Source: Lingula anatina
Taxonomy: Eukaryota > Brachiopoda > Lingulata > Lingulida > Lingulidae
DNA length: 48,131 bases
Direction of reading: 5' to 3'
Assembly (NCBI RefSeq): GCF_001039355.2
Contig: NW_019775862.1
Coordinates: 65,871 to 114,001, forward strand
Below are positions 11,069 through 20,511 of this stretch, in pieces. A model generated the notes under the pieces. That model searched no databases. It was given only the letters and a program-made list of their open reading frames with translations, and had not been told where the DNA came from. Numbering within the stretch: position 1 is the stretch's first letter; each line of letters starts with the position of its first letter. The position numbers and the translations under genes are program-made.

Positions 11069-11074
11069 ACCTTG
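11069..11074 (-). other. Conserved splice-donor-like site after R1 stop
   Basis: On the minus strand it reads CACAAG|GTAAATGATT, with the putative exon ending at 11071, 28 nt beyond the TGA stop. The same CAAG|GTARAT at the same distance follows all five copies. It would place an intron in the 3' UTR. No acceptor could be assigned. Confidence 0.5.
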
Positions 11075-11098
11075 TGATAAAGGATTCGTCTCGCCTGC

Positions 11099-12229
11099 TC
11101 AAGCAGAACCTATGGTGGAGATAGCTGCCACTCCTGGCTTGGGTCCTTCCGGCTCTGCATTTCTGTTGCGTTCTGCCACAGCGTGAGCAGCTTGTCCTTC
11201 TGTTTTCGGCTTTCGATGGCAACATAAGGACTTCAGAGTTGTCCTGAACTCTTTTCCAAAGAGACCGTAAATGAAGAAATGAATGCATGAGCTTAGTACA
11301 CTGAACAAAACTATAACTGGGAATACAAACACCATGTCTCGCAGTTCACCAAAGCGCTGTTTCCCAAAAAGTCCAAAGAGACTAGATAGAGCCAGAATCA
11401 AGGAGACGGCCAAAGTGGTAAGGGCGATGGTCAGGGTCATCTTGATTAGAGTACGATGGACACCCAACTTGCGCATGGCAATCATAGTCGGATTCTTGGC
11501 AAGAACCCTCATGTGGTGAGCCATCTTCACATTCAGGATCAAGACAATTATGAAAGGAACCAAGAACTGCACAAAAAAGAAAGAAAAAAATGTGTACATT
11601 TTGTGGAATTCTGAAACCGGAATCGGGGCGCCAAGACAGAAAATCGGAGATGTCGTGTTCAAGGGACAATATCGCTCAGGTAGTGACCCAAAGAAATACC
11701 GTGGAACATCGTTCAGAAAGGCAAAAATCACGACGCCACCAACTCTTAACGCCCAAACCTTAATGCTTGCCGTTGCTCCACTTCCAAGGGCGTTCTCAGA
11801 ACAAAGGTGTAGATAACGGTCGAACGTTATGAGCACTACTAACCAGGGTGGGATCAAGAAGACGGAATACTTCAACCCATACAGAAGACGAAAGTGTTTC
11901 ATCCGGAAGAAGAAGATGTTTTTGAACAACCCAGTATAGGGGTACATGGCCGGGATGCTGAAGTCAAGCAGGGACGCTAAAATCTGAATGTTATCGACCA
12001 CTGCCAGACATATCAACAAGAAAACAGTCGGGCTCCGTTTCTTGAAATGTAAAAATACAACCACTGAAAGAAAATTGAGAATAAGGCCAACCACACAAAG
12101 GACAGAAACCGTAATGCCACCAACAGCGAAATAATACAGATTGATGAAACCCAAATCAGGAGAGTCCTCTTCATTTTCCTCTTTTTCAGGATATGAGCTA
12201 CCGTTGACCGACATCTCAGTCGTATTCAT
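11099..12229 (-). CDS. R1: class A GPCR, FMRFamide-receptor-like, intronless
   Basis: A 376-residue seven-transmembrane receptor expected in the plasma membrane, with G-protein coupling on peptide binding (family inference; ligand unknown). N-terminus has glycosylation sites at N2 and N9. TM1 about 33-60 with LNF (N52); TM2 about 68-92 with D79; DRY at 137-139; VPRYF at 175-179; ECL2 cysteines 188 and 198; TM5 P225; TM7 about 296-321; helix 8 with Cys336-Cys337. The ATG is bounded by an in-frame TAA two codons upstream, and a TATA box lies 102 bp upstream. TM7 has SCIHFFIY: the conserved Asn of the NPxxY-equivalent is His, unlike R4 and R5. TM6 lacks the usual Trp and Pro. Residues 45-266 are identical to R5. 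Coding is certain to my reading; activity is not. Confidence 0.9.
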   Translation of the reverse strand: MNTTEMSVNGSSYPEKEENEEDSPDLGFINLYYFAVGGITVSVLCVVGLILNFLSVVVFLHFKKRSPTVFLLICLAVVDNIQILASLLDFSIPAMYPYTGLFKNIFFFRMKHFRLLYGLKYSVFLIPPWLVVLITFDRYLHLCSENALGSGATASIKVWALRVGGVVIFAFLNDVPRYFFGSLPERYCPLNTTSPIFCLGAPIPVSEFHKMYTFFSFFFVQFLVPFIIVLILNVKMAHHMRVLAKNPTMIAMRKLGVHRTLIKMTLTIALTTLAVSLILALSSLFGLFGKQRFGELRDMVFVFPVIVLFSVLSSCIHFFIYGLFGKEFRTTLKSLCCHRKPKTEGQAAHAVAERNRNAEPEGPKPGVAAISTIGSA

Positions 12230-12330
12230 GACTCTTTAAACTTAAAGAAAATTGCAGAGTAAAGGAAATGGCCTCAAAGTCGTTCACAATCTGGAGCAGT
12301 CTCAATGCCTGTCTTACTAAGTGAGACATG

Positions 12331-12366
12331 TATTTATACTGTTAGATGACTGACGTTTGACATCTT
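12331..12366 (-). promoter_or_regulatory. R1 core promoter: TATA box and CRE-like motif
   Basis: TATAAATA on the minus strand at 12331-12338, 102 bp before the ATG. Just upstream lies a conserved stretch reading GATGTCAAACGTCAGTCATC (minus), whose ACGTCA is a CRE half-site. Identical spacing in R2, R4 and R5. Confidence 0.7.
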
Positions 12367-12439
12367 ACGCTTCAACCAGTGGCTGTTGGAGTTGATTCGA
12401 TAGAAGTCCGTCGGTTTCCATTGATAACTAATTATGATA

Positions 12440-12745
12440 AAAATACGCCACACATGTTTTGCAAAAATATACAAGCCTACGCCTCCAGATACGATGCAGC
12501 CCCAGAGAATATCTTCTCATGTTTTTAATTTGGGTTTTGTGATGGAGTGGACTTGTGTAGGACTACCGTTTACTGTGACACTCATCCAGACATACGTCTT
12601 CTTGGCCTTCATTGACCCAGCTCATGAGAGGCAGTTGAATTGCCTAATAATAAGGTTTTGAAAATAAGAGGAAGACAGTACTTTGAAAGGTAGTCAGTAG
12701 GGGGATATTAAGCGTATTTTCTGAGCAGGGTTTTTATTCAAATGA
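12440..12745 (-). promoter_or_regulatory. Upstream conserved block U of R1
   Basis: Nearly identical to 37345-37625 upstream of R4 (shared GTTTACTGTGACACTCATCC and TTGAATTGCCTAATAATAAG). A split, diverged form lies upstream of R5 (45470-46110). The block is missing from both pseudogenes, whose flanks jump from just above the TATA box to sequence matching about 13520. A possible distal regulatory element; function is inferred only from presence or absence. Confidence 0.35.
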
Positions 12746-13021
12746 AACTCGTCGTGACACTCTTAAGAAACGGTCAGTTAAAGGCCGCAGTCACAACCAA
12801 GGCAAAATTAAGTGTCAGGTTTTAGTGATTAGAAAAATGCATTTCCATCCCAATTAATGTGTTTATCGATCTTGAAATAGCACAGGTTATAATATTGAGG
12901 ACCAGTCATTATTTGTGTTGGAAAAGAAAAGGCCTGTGTTCAAAAAAACAACCCCTTCACCCCAATAGCATTCAGACTTTTATTCAATAACAATTCGAAC
13001 TAATTCTCACTTTGGATATAT

Positions 13022-13052
<31 letters not shown>

Positions 13053-13140
13053 TTTGTTGTATCTTAATGATTAAAGGTAAAAAAATGTATATGACATATA
13101 ATGGGCAGGGTGAGAGAAAAACTATGGGGGGGGGGTGAGC
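12746..13140. other. R1 5' flank, gene-free
   Basis: Matches 37626-38400 in part (CTTGAAATAGCACA, GGAAAAGAAAAGGCCTGTG, CATTCAGACTTT). Contains (TTTA)n at about 13018-13054. The frame at 13101-13304 is repeat-derived. Confidence 0.5.
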
Positions 13141-13270
13141 AGCAAGACAAGCAGGATTTGCTCAAGGCACCTTTTGTAGGGACAGGAAAAACAAAACCCT
13201 TGAGTCTTCTTGTGAAACAACACAATCAGACTTTGCTGAAAGGTCTTTGTTCAAATACTGGGATTATAAT
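13141..13270. repeat. TTTGCTCAAGG repeat, copy 1 of 9
   Basis: A unit of about 125 bp: AGCAAGACAAGCAGGATTTG, CTCAAGGCACC, GACAGGAAAAACAAAACCC, TTGAGTCTTCTTGTGAAACA, then a second GCTGAAAGGTCTTTGTTCAA and CTGGGATTA. The unit carries two CTCAAGG-type boxes about 85 bp apart. It recurs two or three times in the 5' flank of every receptor copy except R5. Confidence 0.8.
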
Positions 13271-13730
13271 GCTCGAGATTCCTTGGAAACAATATATGTG
13301 TTAGGTGGTACAAACCAATCTTTGCAGTTAATATACCTGATCAGTATATTAAATCAACTGGCTGGAAGCCAAAAATTGACAGATCAAAATATTTATGGTT
13401 GAAACCCAATGCAAGTAAAGAGTGTCCGAATTGGATTTTTCCATAAAAGTCAGTTCAATTGTAGTGTTACCCTTTGTCATTCAATGTAGGCCCTATTACA
13501 TGAAATTTTATTTGTTATGAAATATTTTTCAGCTCGGTAAGGGCACGACATATGTAAGTGCGTGACAAAAGAATGGTGTGAAGTAAAGAGAAATGGTAGC
13601 AAAGTGAAGGAAATTGACAACATTCATACACCCTGTACCCCCAAAACTACACTTTTATATAGATATATCTGGGATGAAGAACAATACAATCTTAAGAAAA
13701 TATTAGTGGTGAAATAATAATGCTAAATAT

Positions 13731-13782
13731 CGATAAAAAAAAAAANNNNNNGAAAAAAAAAAAAAAAAAAAAAAAAAAAACA
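13731..13782. repeat. Poly-A tract with a 6-N assembly gap
   Basis: An A-rich run interrupted by six Ns at 13746-13751. The true length is unknown. A short GA repeat follows at 13799-13813. Confidence 0.9.
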
Positions 13783-14636
13783 GCAATAAGATATACTAAA
13801 GAGAGAGAGAGAAAAAATGATTGGTGCAGAAAAACCCATCGATGGTGTATTTACGAGGACGTTTAATGTATGAAAGAAGAGTGAAGGTTAGTGCGGTCAA
13901 CTGAAAATTGATGGAGAAGGTTGACCTGCATATATTAAGACAGAATACTTTTTGAATACATGGTTAAGAATTAAAATAAATTTTAAACACTTCACAATAT
14001 TTGATATTGTTTTTACTGTTTTAATAACTGTGAAACCGAACCATCCGACATCAAGTGGGGATCAGACAAAATTGCAAAATTACCCAGCACTTAGCATTCT
14101 CTCACTGCAGCACTAGGGACCCATTCAGAAAAGGGGACTTACTAGTCCGAGGGTCAAGTATGGCGACCCACTACAAAGCTTGCTATCTAATCCTCTAATA
14201 TACAATGCATAGATATCCCAAGTGGGCGGACATATTTGACCCTTGGACTAGTTATTCCCCTATTCTGATTGGGGTCTAAGTATACCATTGCAGTTCAGCG
14301 TAATTCATAGTTCAGGCGTACCATAGGTACATAATGACTGTAATTATCGTTGTTCAACTCAAGGAGATGAGGTACCTAAGAGGTAAGGGTCATCTCTCCC
14401 CGAATAGGTTCTTGCTTTTAGCTGGCAAAATTTTGATATTACTTGCAAAGATATGCCACCGCATTCTTACTCTCTCACGTCAGGTTTTGGATGGTTATTC
14501 AAATAAGTTCTCATCTTTGTTCCTTAATGGACAGCACTTTTGTAAGAAACTGTTGTAACTATCTTAAGAATTAAAGGCCAATATTATTATAAGTCACATG
14601 AGGAGCAATGTGAGGAAGTAACGATGGAGGGTGTTG
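13783..14636. other. Gene-free spacer
   Basis: No supportable gene. 13860-13990 matches 22280-22440, 26700-26850 and 39115-39260 (TTTACGAGGA, GAAGGTTAGTG, TATATTA, ATAATTAAGAAT), confirming it is array-unit sequence. Confidence 0.5.
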
Positions 14637-14770
14637 CAGCAAGGCAACCATGATTTGCTCAAGGCACTATTTGTAAAGACAGGAAAAAACAAAACCCTTG
14701 AGACTTCTTGAGAAGCAACACAATCAGAATTTGCTCAAGGGTCTTAATTCAAAAACTGGGATTACATAGT
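14637..14770. repeat. TTTGCTCAAGG repeat, copy 2
   Basis: Full copy: GATTTGCTCAAGGCAC, AAACCCTTGAGACTTCTTG, TTTGCTCAAGGGTCTT, CTGGGATTACATAG. Confidence 0.85.
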
Positions 14771-15328
14771 GCATGAGAATACTTGGAAAAAATAATGCGT
14801 AAGATAGATGTTAGGTGGTACAAAACAATTTCTAGATTAACCGTAAATATACCTGATCAGTGTTTCTAAGCATCTAGATTGAAGCCAAAAATTGACAGAT
14901 CAAAGTCTCCAAATTAGATTTGCCCAGAAAAGTTGCTTCAATTGTACTGATAACCCTTTGTTATTTAATGTATTACATGGAATTTGAGTTGTTATAAAAT
15001 ATTTTTCAGCTTGATAATGATACTAGATATGTAAGTGAATGACAAAATTACATTTGAAATGTTATTACATTTGACATAAATCAAAGAGAAATGGTACCGA
15101 AGGTAAAGGAAATTGACAGCATACATACCCCCCCAATTACTCTGTACACCCAAAACAAAACTGTTATATAGATATATCTCGGACTAAGAACAATAAAAGT
15201 TTAAAACAATATTACTGGTGAAAACTTAGGATGAAATAAATAAAATAAAATATTAAACAAACAAATAAACAGAGACGGGGATTCGAAAATGATTCTTACA
15301 GCAATAAGACATATTGGAAAAAGAATGG
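14771..15328. other. Gene-free spacer between repeat copies
   Basis: Parallels 13271-13790 (CTGATCAGT, AAGCCAAAAATTGACAGATC, TTTTCAGCT, GAGAAATGGTA, AAATTGACA). The R1 5' flank thus contains an internal tandem duplication of about 1.5 kb. No gene. Confidence 0.5.
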
Positions 15329-15444
15329 GATGATTTGCTCAAGGCACTTTTTGTAAAGACAGGAAAAACAAAACTCTTGAGACTTCTTGAGAAACAACGC
15401 AATCAAAATTTGCTCAGAGGTCTTTGTTATACAGGGATTACATT
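15329..15444. repeat. TTTGCTCAAGG repeat, copy 3
   Basis: Third copy in the R1 flank, ending in TTTGCTCAGAGGTCTTTG and ACAGGGATTACAT. Confidence 0.8.
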
Positions 15445-15449
15445 GCAGT

Positions 15450-16020
15450 AGACAAAATGGCCACCAGCCCCATCGCCCAACACGTGCACCTTTCGTCACG
15501 AACGTGTTGCTTTTTCAAGTTTCCTGTCCTGGACAGGCTCTTGTCTGGCAAAATATGCATATGTTGGAAATAAGGTTGTATTTGGGTTGATTTCATCGAA
15601 AATCAGAATCAGGGCAGCTGTTACTACAAGCAAAGCAGACAGGTCATCATAGTATCTTTTTTGTGATTGCTTTAGGTGATCTCAAAGTTTGTTTTGCATT
15701 GCTTCCGCTGTGTGCACCTATTCTTAAAATATGTGGGGAATTATTTCAGAGATTTATATAGTGTTTACGCTTACACTTCACTGAAGTAGTGCTAGTTTCA
15801 ATTTTCCATTTAATTGCCTGTTAAGTCCACCTCATTTAGGTTTTTCATTGCTAAAAGCAGTATTATGTCAATCACGCGGTTCAGCTTGCAATTTGTGAAT
15901 TTCATGAATTTTTGAAAGAGAAACACCGTTAAGGTCAAGGTAATAATCGTTTCTTTTAATGTATAACATGTATTAAGTACTTGTGCCAACATTTAAAACA
16001 GTTTGCAAGAAGTATGCGCT
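15450..16020. other. Conserved spacer block with a CAACACGT/ACGTGTTG hairpin
   Basis: CAACACGT (15478-15485) and ACGTGTTG (15502-15509) are inverted repeats, and the left arm contains the E-box CACGTG. The block continues GACAGGCTCTTGTCTGGC, AAAATATGCATATG, TGTATTTGGGTT and AATCAGGGCAGCTGTTA. It recurs at 27680-27870 and 39640-39810. Minus-strand frames in the R3 and R4 copies are similar (NPNTILL, YFxRQEP) but the R1 copy is broken, so coding is doubtful. Confidence 0.5.
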
Positions 16021-16961
16021 TGTTGAGGCTTTATCACACCCATACTACTCAAAGGATTTATGACAAGTATTTTATAATGATCTAATGTAATAAGTATTTG
16101 GTAATAATACTTTTATTGAATGAAATAACCAAGCACAGATTTTAGGAACAACATTACACCGGTATTTAGACAGTCATTGTCAGTTTCCACTTGCAGAAAT
16201 ATTTCTCTTTTTATTTGCCACACTAAATGAAAAAAAGTAATTACAAAATTACTTTGAGTAAAAATATTTTGATTTATGTTGAGATAGCATCCTGCTAACT
16301 TCAATAAGAATAATTAGCTGACTTGCTGAGTAGGGAATACCCTTATGCTGGTAAGGAAGTCATACTTCTCAGAACACATTCAATCGACCTACATGAATGT
16401 TACTACCACAGCTGTGTATGAAACAATATCCACACAAATAATTTGTTAATATATGTATAATATGATATCGACAGAATTATTAAGATTTCAGAAATACCCG
16501 AAAATTGTAACCATCAAAATGAGAGACCCAGTTATGAGAACAAGTTCCAACAAAGCTACTGAAATTAGATTCAGCGATGCACTACTAGTAACACTTCAAG
16601 CACAATCTTCACAAACCACTTATTTGTGCCTATGTTTTGGGTACACTGGCTGGTTGCATGAAGCACATGCATGTGCCATTTTCCTGTCATTGTTGCTTGG
16701 GCAAAACATTTGAATAAAATTTAAAAACTAATATGTAAAAACCAATGCTTCTCTTTGGGCTCATAAATGACCCCACAAGAGTTTTTGATGTATACGCCAC
16801 ACTAATTGGTTGATCCCTACAAAAAACTGTGAAAGTGTGTAGGATTAGTAGACTGACAAACTCATGCAAGGAAAGAAAATTCGAATAAAAAATAAAGAGA
16901 TGGCACATTAAATCATATGGCTGGGGTCGTAAATGACCCCACTCGGTCACTTGAGGGTTAA
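16021..16961. other. About 0.93-kb insertion with a piggyBac-like right end
   Basis: The R4 unit passes directly from the match of about 16015 to that of about 16965 (near 40235-40265), so this segment looks inserted. Its right end on the minus strand reads TTAA-CCCTCAAGTGACC followed by GTGGGGTCATTTACGACCCC, with the TTAA at 16958-16961. A second GGG(G/C)TC-ATAAAT-GACCCC palindrome lies at 16757-16774. No left end or transposase frame found. Confidence 0.35.
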
Positions 16962-17224
16962 AGCGTAGATAAAGTGATTGTAATATCTCAACTTTGTAAT
17001 TTACAGAAATGACAATACATTGCCATCTCAGAAAAAAAGACAATGCTGCACGCTTCAATGATACACAATCAGCTCTACATGTAGCAAAAAAAAAAAAAAA
17101 AAAATACAGCGCTTTTCTTTTAATTGAAAAGATATACACTAATCAATGCAGATGAAAACTATATATCGAAAATGACACAAGTGCCGATGTTAAGAAATAA
17201 AAATCTGGGAATTGAAATAAATTA

Positions 17225-17660
17225 TACCTAGGCAAATAAGAAGGTGGAAGTTTTAAAAATTCTCAAAGGTTTCAATAATCTTAACGCCCAAAAACAGGGA
17301 AATTGCAGTGATAGCATTGAATAGTTGAATGTTTTGGGGTGATAAAACGTGTGGAAAACATTATGAAAGCAAACCTCCCAATAAATTTATCTAAAATCTA
17401 CTCTATGATTTAACGTTAAGAAATCTACTTATCTGCACTAACACTGTTCCTTCTTATAGATTAAATGGCTGGGTGGTTTATTAATGCTGATTACCTAGGT
17501 CACAAATTGATATTTTAAACTAGATATCCACTATGGCTGATTCATGGCAAATTTCTCCACTGTTAGAGAAAAGTGCACGCTATTCATCTTCGGCCCTTGA
17601 AGAGGGTAGTGGTTTAGAATATTTAAGAATATCTCAACTTAGCTTCAACAGTTTTACACG
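17225..17660. repeat. Array block K, R1-R2 spacer copy
   Basis: Block K reads AAATAAGAAGGTGGAAGTTT, TAGCATTGAA, ACTTATCTGCACTAACACTG, TTCTTATAGATTAAATGGC, TCCACTGTTAGAGAAAAGTG and AGGGTAGTGGTTTAGAATA. It recurs at about 3065, 4750, 34840, 40670, 40950 and 41975. Noncoding. Confidence 0.7.
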
Positions 17661-18690
17661 TCATAATTTCTTTTTGAATTCTGGCCAACTATGATTATAT
17701 ATATATATAGTGGCACGCCACGTTATTGCAAGAAAATAACTTATTAGAAGTTACCTATGAGAAGGTCAAATATATTTATAAAACCAAATGTTCACAAATC
17801 ACAAGCACAACGAAGCTCGTTTTTTGCTCATAAGTAAATAAGATTAAAGTCCATATGACTGAAAATTATCATATGTTTTAATATTATATTAAAATGGCCA
17901 AAAATAAAAAAATACCACATTACAAAAACGGGGGGACAANAAAAAAAAAAAAAAATACCAAATTACAAAAACGGGGGGACAATCATACATCCTGCATACT
18001 GTATAACTGCCATAATGTTAATAACATCAGGATTAATAAAGTATGTTAATGAGTGCAACCAATAATAATTAAGAAAAACATGTGAAACAACAACAGCTAT
18101 TGGAACAAAAGGTTGGCACAAATAAAAAATAAAGGTCCCCAGATGTGAGAGAAGCTCACATCCCCGCATATTGAAATAAAAATAATAAACACAATTTAAT
18201 GTTAAAAGGGGTGATCGTTGACAATGTACATGCAAGAAAAGGGTAGTTTTAATAACTTAATACAGTACAATCATGCTGCTTTTCTAAAGTTTTCTGTCCT
18301 CTAAATAACCCCTGTAAATCTGATGTCAAATGGCGAGTTGGCACTTGCTCAAAGAAAAATAAGAGTTAGTGCATATGACTGAAAATTGTCATTTATTAAT
18401 GACGAAAAATAATTAGATACAAAGTTACAAAAACGGGGGGATAATCGTAAATCCCCCATACTATATAACTGCCATAATATTATTAATATCAGGATTAATA
18501 AAGTATGTTAATGAGTGCAACCAATATTAATTAAGAAAAACATGTGAAACAACAGCAGCTTTTGAAGCAAAGAATTGGCACAAATAAAAAATAAAGACCG
18601 CAAGATGTGAGAGAAGCTCACATTCCCGCATATTGAAATAAAATGATAAACACAGTCTAACGCTAAGCGGTGTTTTACCGACGGTGAAAA
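17661..18690. repeat. Tandemly doubled 3'-flank block, with N gap at 17940
   Basis: 17960-18215 and 18420-18670 are two copies of one block: AAACGGGGGGA, CAGGATTAATAAAGTATGTT, AATGAGTGCAACC, and a hairpin GATGTGAG-AGAAG-CTCACAT(C/T). One diverged copy lies at 42970-43500, split by a MITE. The N at 17940 is flanked by the same 30-40 bases on both sides (ending AAACGGGGGGACAA), the mark of unmerged overlapping contig ends. No gene. Confidence 0.65.
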
Positions 18691-18697
18691 AAATCTA

Positions 18698-20324
18698 CAC
18701 TGATGCTCATAAGTTAAGCACTACTTTCTTATTTCTCAAATTTCTCAGCATCCAAAAATTTTATTGAGGCAGATTTGTACAGTAGCTAGATATTTCTCTT
18801 GTTTTTACTTTGACTTACTGGACCGTAACATTAGAATACTGTTTACTGTTGGACACGGTAGAATATGCAATGGAGGTGCCACTTGCGAAAAACACAGTTT
18901 GGCCATGCCATGAGGAGCTTCCAGTTTGGCTAGTTTCATGGGCACAATTTGTTATTTTGGACCAACCAATGGTTAGAAGAGGACTCAACGAGGTAATCAG
19001 ATGGCAAATAATGGGAAGCCATTGTGCTGGGGTGCCAAAGTAGCACCAAGTCAAGTGTCCAAGCTGGAGCAAAATGGCGCCAAACCCATCATGTATTGGA
19101 CAAGACTTGTTCTGGTAGACCAATATTAACCGACGCAAGAGATGAAGATATCTGGTTCGATTATGCCACCAGGACCAGTTCATATCGGCCAAACAGCTGA
19201 GGAACCTCTGGCCTGGATTAGGAAGGGCTCGAATCAGAAGGCAAACAGTCAACAGGCATCTTTTAGAAGCTGAACTTCCATCTCAAAGACCTCGTCAAAA
19301 GCCACAGTTGACCAACAGACACAAGCAAATAAGATTGACATGAGCCAGATACCGAGAAAGATGGAATCTCAGGACTGGGCAAAAGGTCCTGTGGACTGAG
19401 GAGACCAGATTCACTTTGATGTATGCAAATGGTCGGCTAGACGTCTGGAGACGTCCAAACCAAGCGTTTCAGAATGATTGTGTTCTTCTGCATGTTCAGG
19501 GTGGTGGAGTATCCATCATAGTATGGTGCGGTTTCTCATATGATGAAAAATTGCCACTGTACGTCATTCAAGGGAGGTACAAGACAGAGACGAAATACCA
19601 TTGAGGTGCATACAATCACACATTCAAGCATACAAGAAGAAAAATCATTTTGGTGCAGGACTATGCGCCCATCCAGAAAGCCCGGTCTGTGCAAGACGCG
19701 CTGCAACAGCACGGTATCCCACATTTGGATTGGCCTGCATATTTACCAATTCTCAATGTAACCGAACACGCTTAGGATATGATTGACAGGGCAGTAAATG
19801 AGAGACAACCTCCAGTTAGAAACATTTGAGAGGTCCAGCAGGCAGTAAATGAAGAATGGAACCGGCTCCCAAAGCAAGATTGGTAGAATTTGGTGGCAAG
19901 ATACAGGAAACAATGTGAAGCTGTTGTTTAAAACCAGGGAAGGCACACCCGATATTTATTGCATAATAGACGATTAATCATCTATTATCTACAGTCTTCT
20001 TTTATTAAAACTAATTCTTAGATGATATAACTTTATATATTTTCTTCATAATAAGCTGTTTTAATCAGCACGTACTTTTTGCTGTGTGAGCATACTTTTT
20101 GACACATGATTTGGCATATTTTAGTACCGTTTGGTTAATACAGTTATTTTGATTATTACAATAAGCTATGTGGTGTATTTCTTCAACCGAAATATTCAAC
20201 TTGAATAAATTATTTATAAAATATGAAAGAAATATGCATAATCCCACCAACAAATGAAATAATGATCATGATAGAAGAAATTTTTGAAAAAATCGGGGTG
20301 TTGCTTAACTTATGAGCATCAGTG
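18698..20324 (+). mobile_element. Tc1/mariner element, full length, inactive transposase
   Basis: Terminal inverted repeats of 23 bp: CACTGATGCTCATAAGTTAA plus GCA at 18698-18720, and its reverse complement at 20302-20324. The 1.63-kb length is typical of Tc1 elements. The transposase, from about 18970, starts with a helix-turn-helix-like LNEVIRWQIMGSH and is broken by several stops and frameshifts. The catalytic part includes LWTEETRF (the usual Asp is Glu), VQDYAPIQKA-type sequence and a decayed third-acid region (PILNVTEHA). The left flank is TA; the right flank is AA. The homologous R5 site near 43795-43815 has no insertion. It sits in the R2 3' flank and cannot encode a working enzyme. 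Confidence 0.85.
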
Positions 20325-20400
20325 AAGATCATGCCGATGACGCTTTTTGATTTTTACAATTTACATTATTTTGTTCGTTGCGTTCTGCAGCCTATTTAAC

Positions 20401-20441
20401 AATAACAACAACAACAACAACAATAATAATAATAATAACAA
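20401..20441. repeat. (AAC)n(AAT)n microsatellite beside R2
   Basis: Seven AAC triplets pass into AAT triplets, followed by AACAATGAGAGGAAAA. Confidence 0.95.
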
Positions 20442-20481
20442 TGAGAGGAAAATGTCAAACGGAAACAAATATTGGTCATTT

Positions 20482-20487
20482 ACCTTG
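20482..20487 (-). other. Splice-donor-like site after R2 stop
   Basis: AACAAG|GTAAATGACC on the minus strand; exon end 20484, 28 nt past the stop. Intact although the gene is dead. Confidence 0.45.
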
Positions 20488-20511
20488 TTATGAAGAACTC
20501 GTCTCTCCTGC

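Noticed and set aside
11382-11669. 95-codon minus-strand frame inside R1, with counterparts in R4 (36260-36547) and R5 (44446-44673)
   Set aside because: It overlaps the receptor in a shifted frame; its conservation follows from the receptor coding sequence.
11550-11816. Plus-strand 88-codon frame, also at 36428-36694 and 44554-44820
   Set aside because: Antisense shadow of the receptor; no own start context or motif.
16687-17139. 150-codon minus-strand frame
   Set aside because: Runs through a poly-A/T tract and AT-rich sequence; Phe/Leu-rich low-complexity product with no motif.
18815-19252. 145-codon minus-strand frame
   Set aside because: Antisense to the broken Tc1 transposase.
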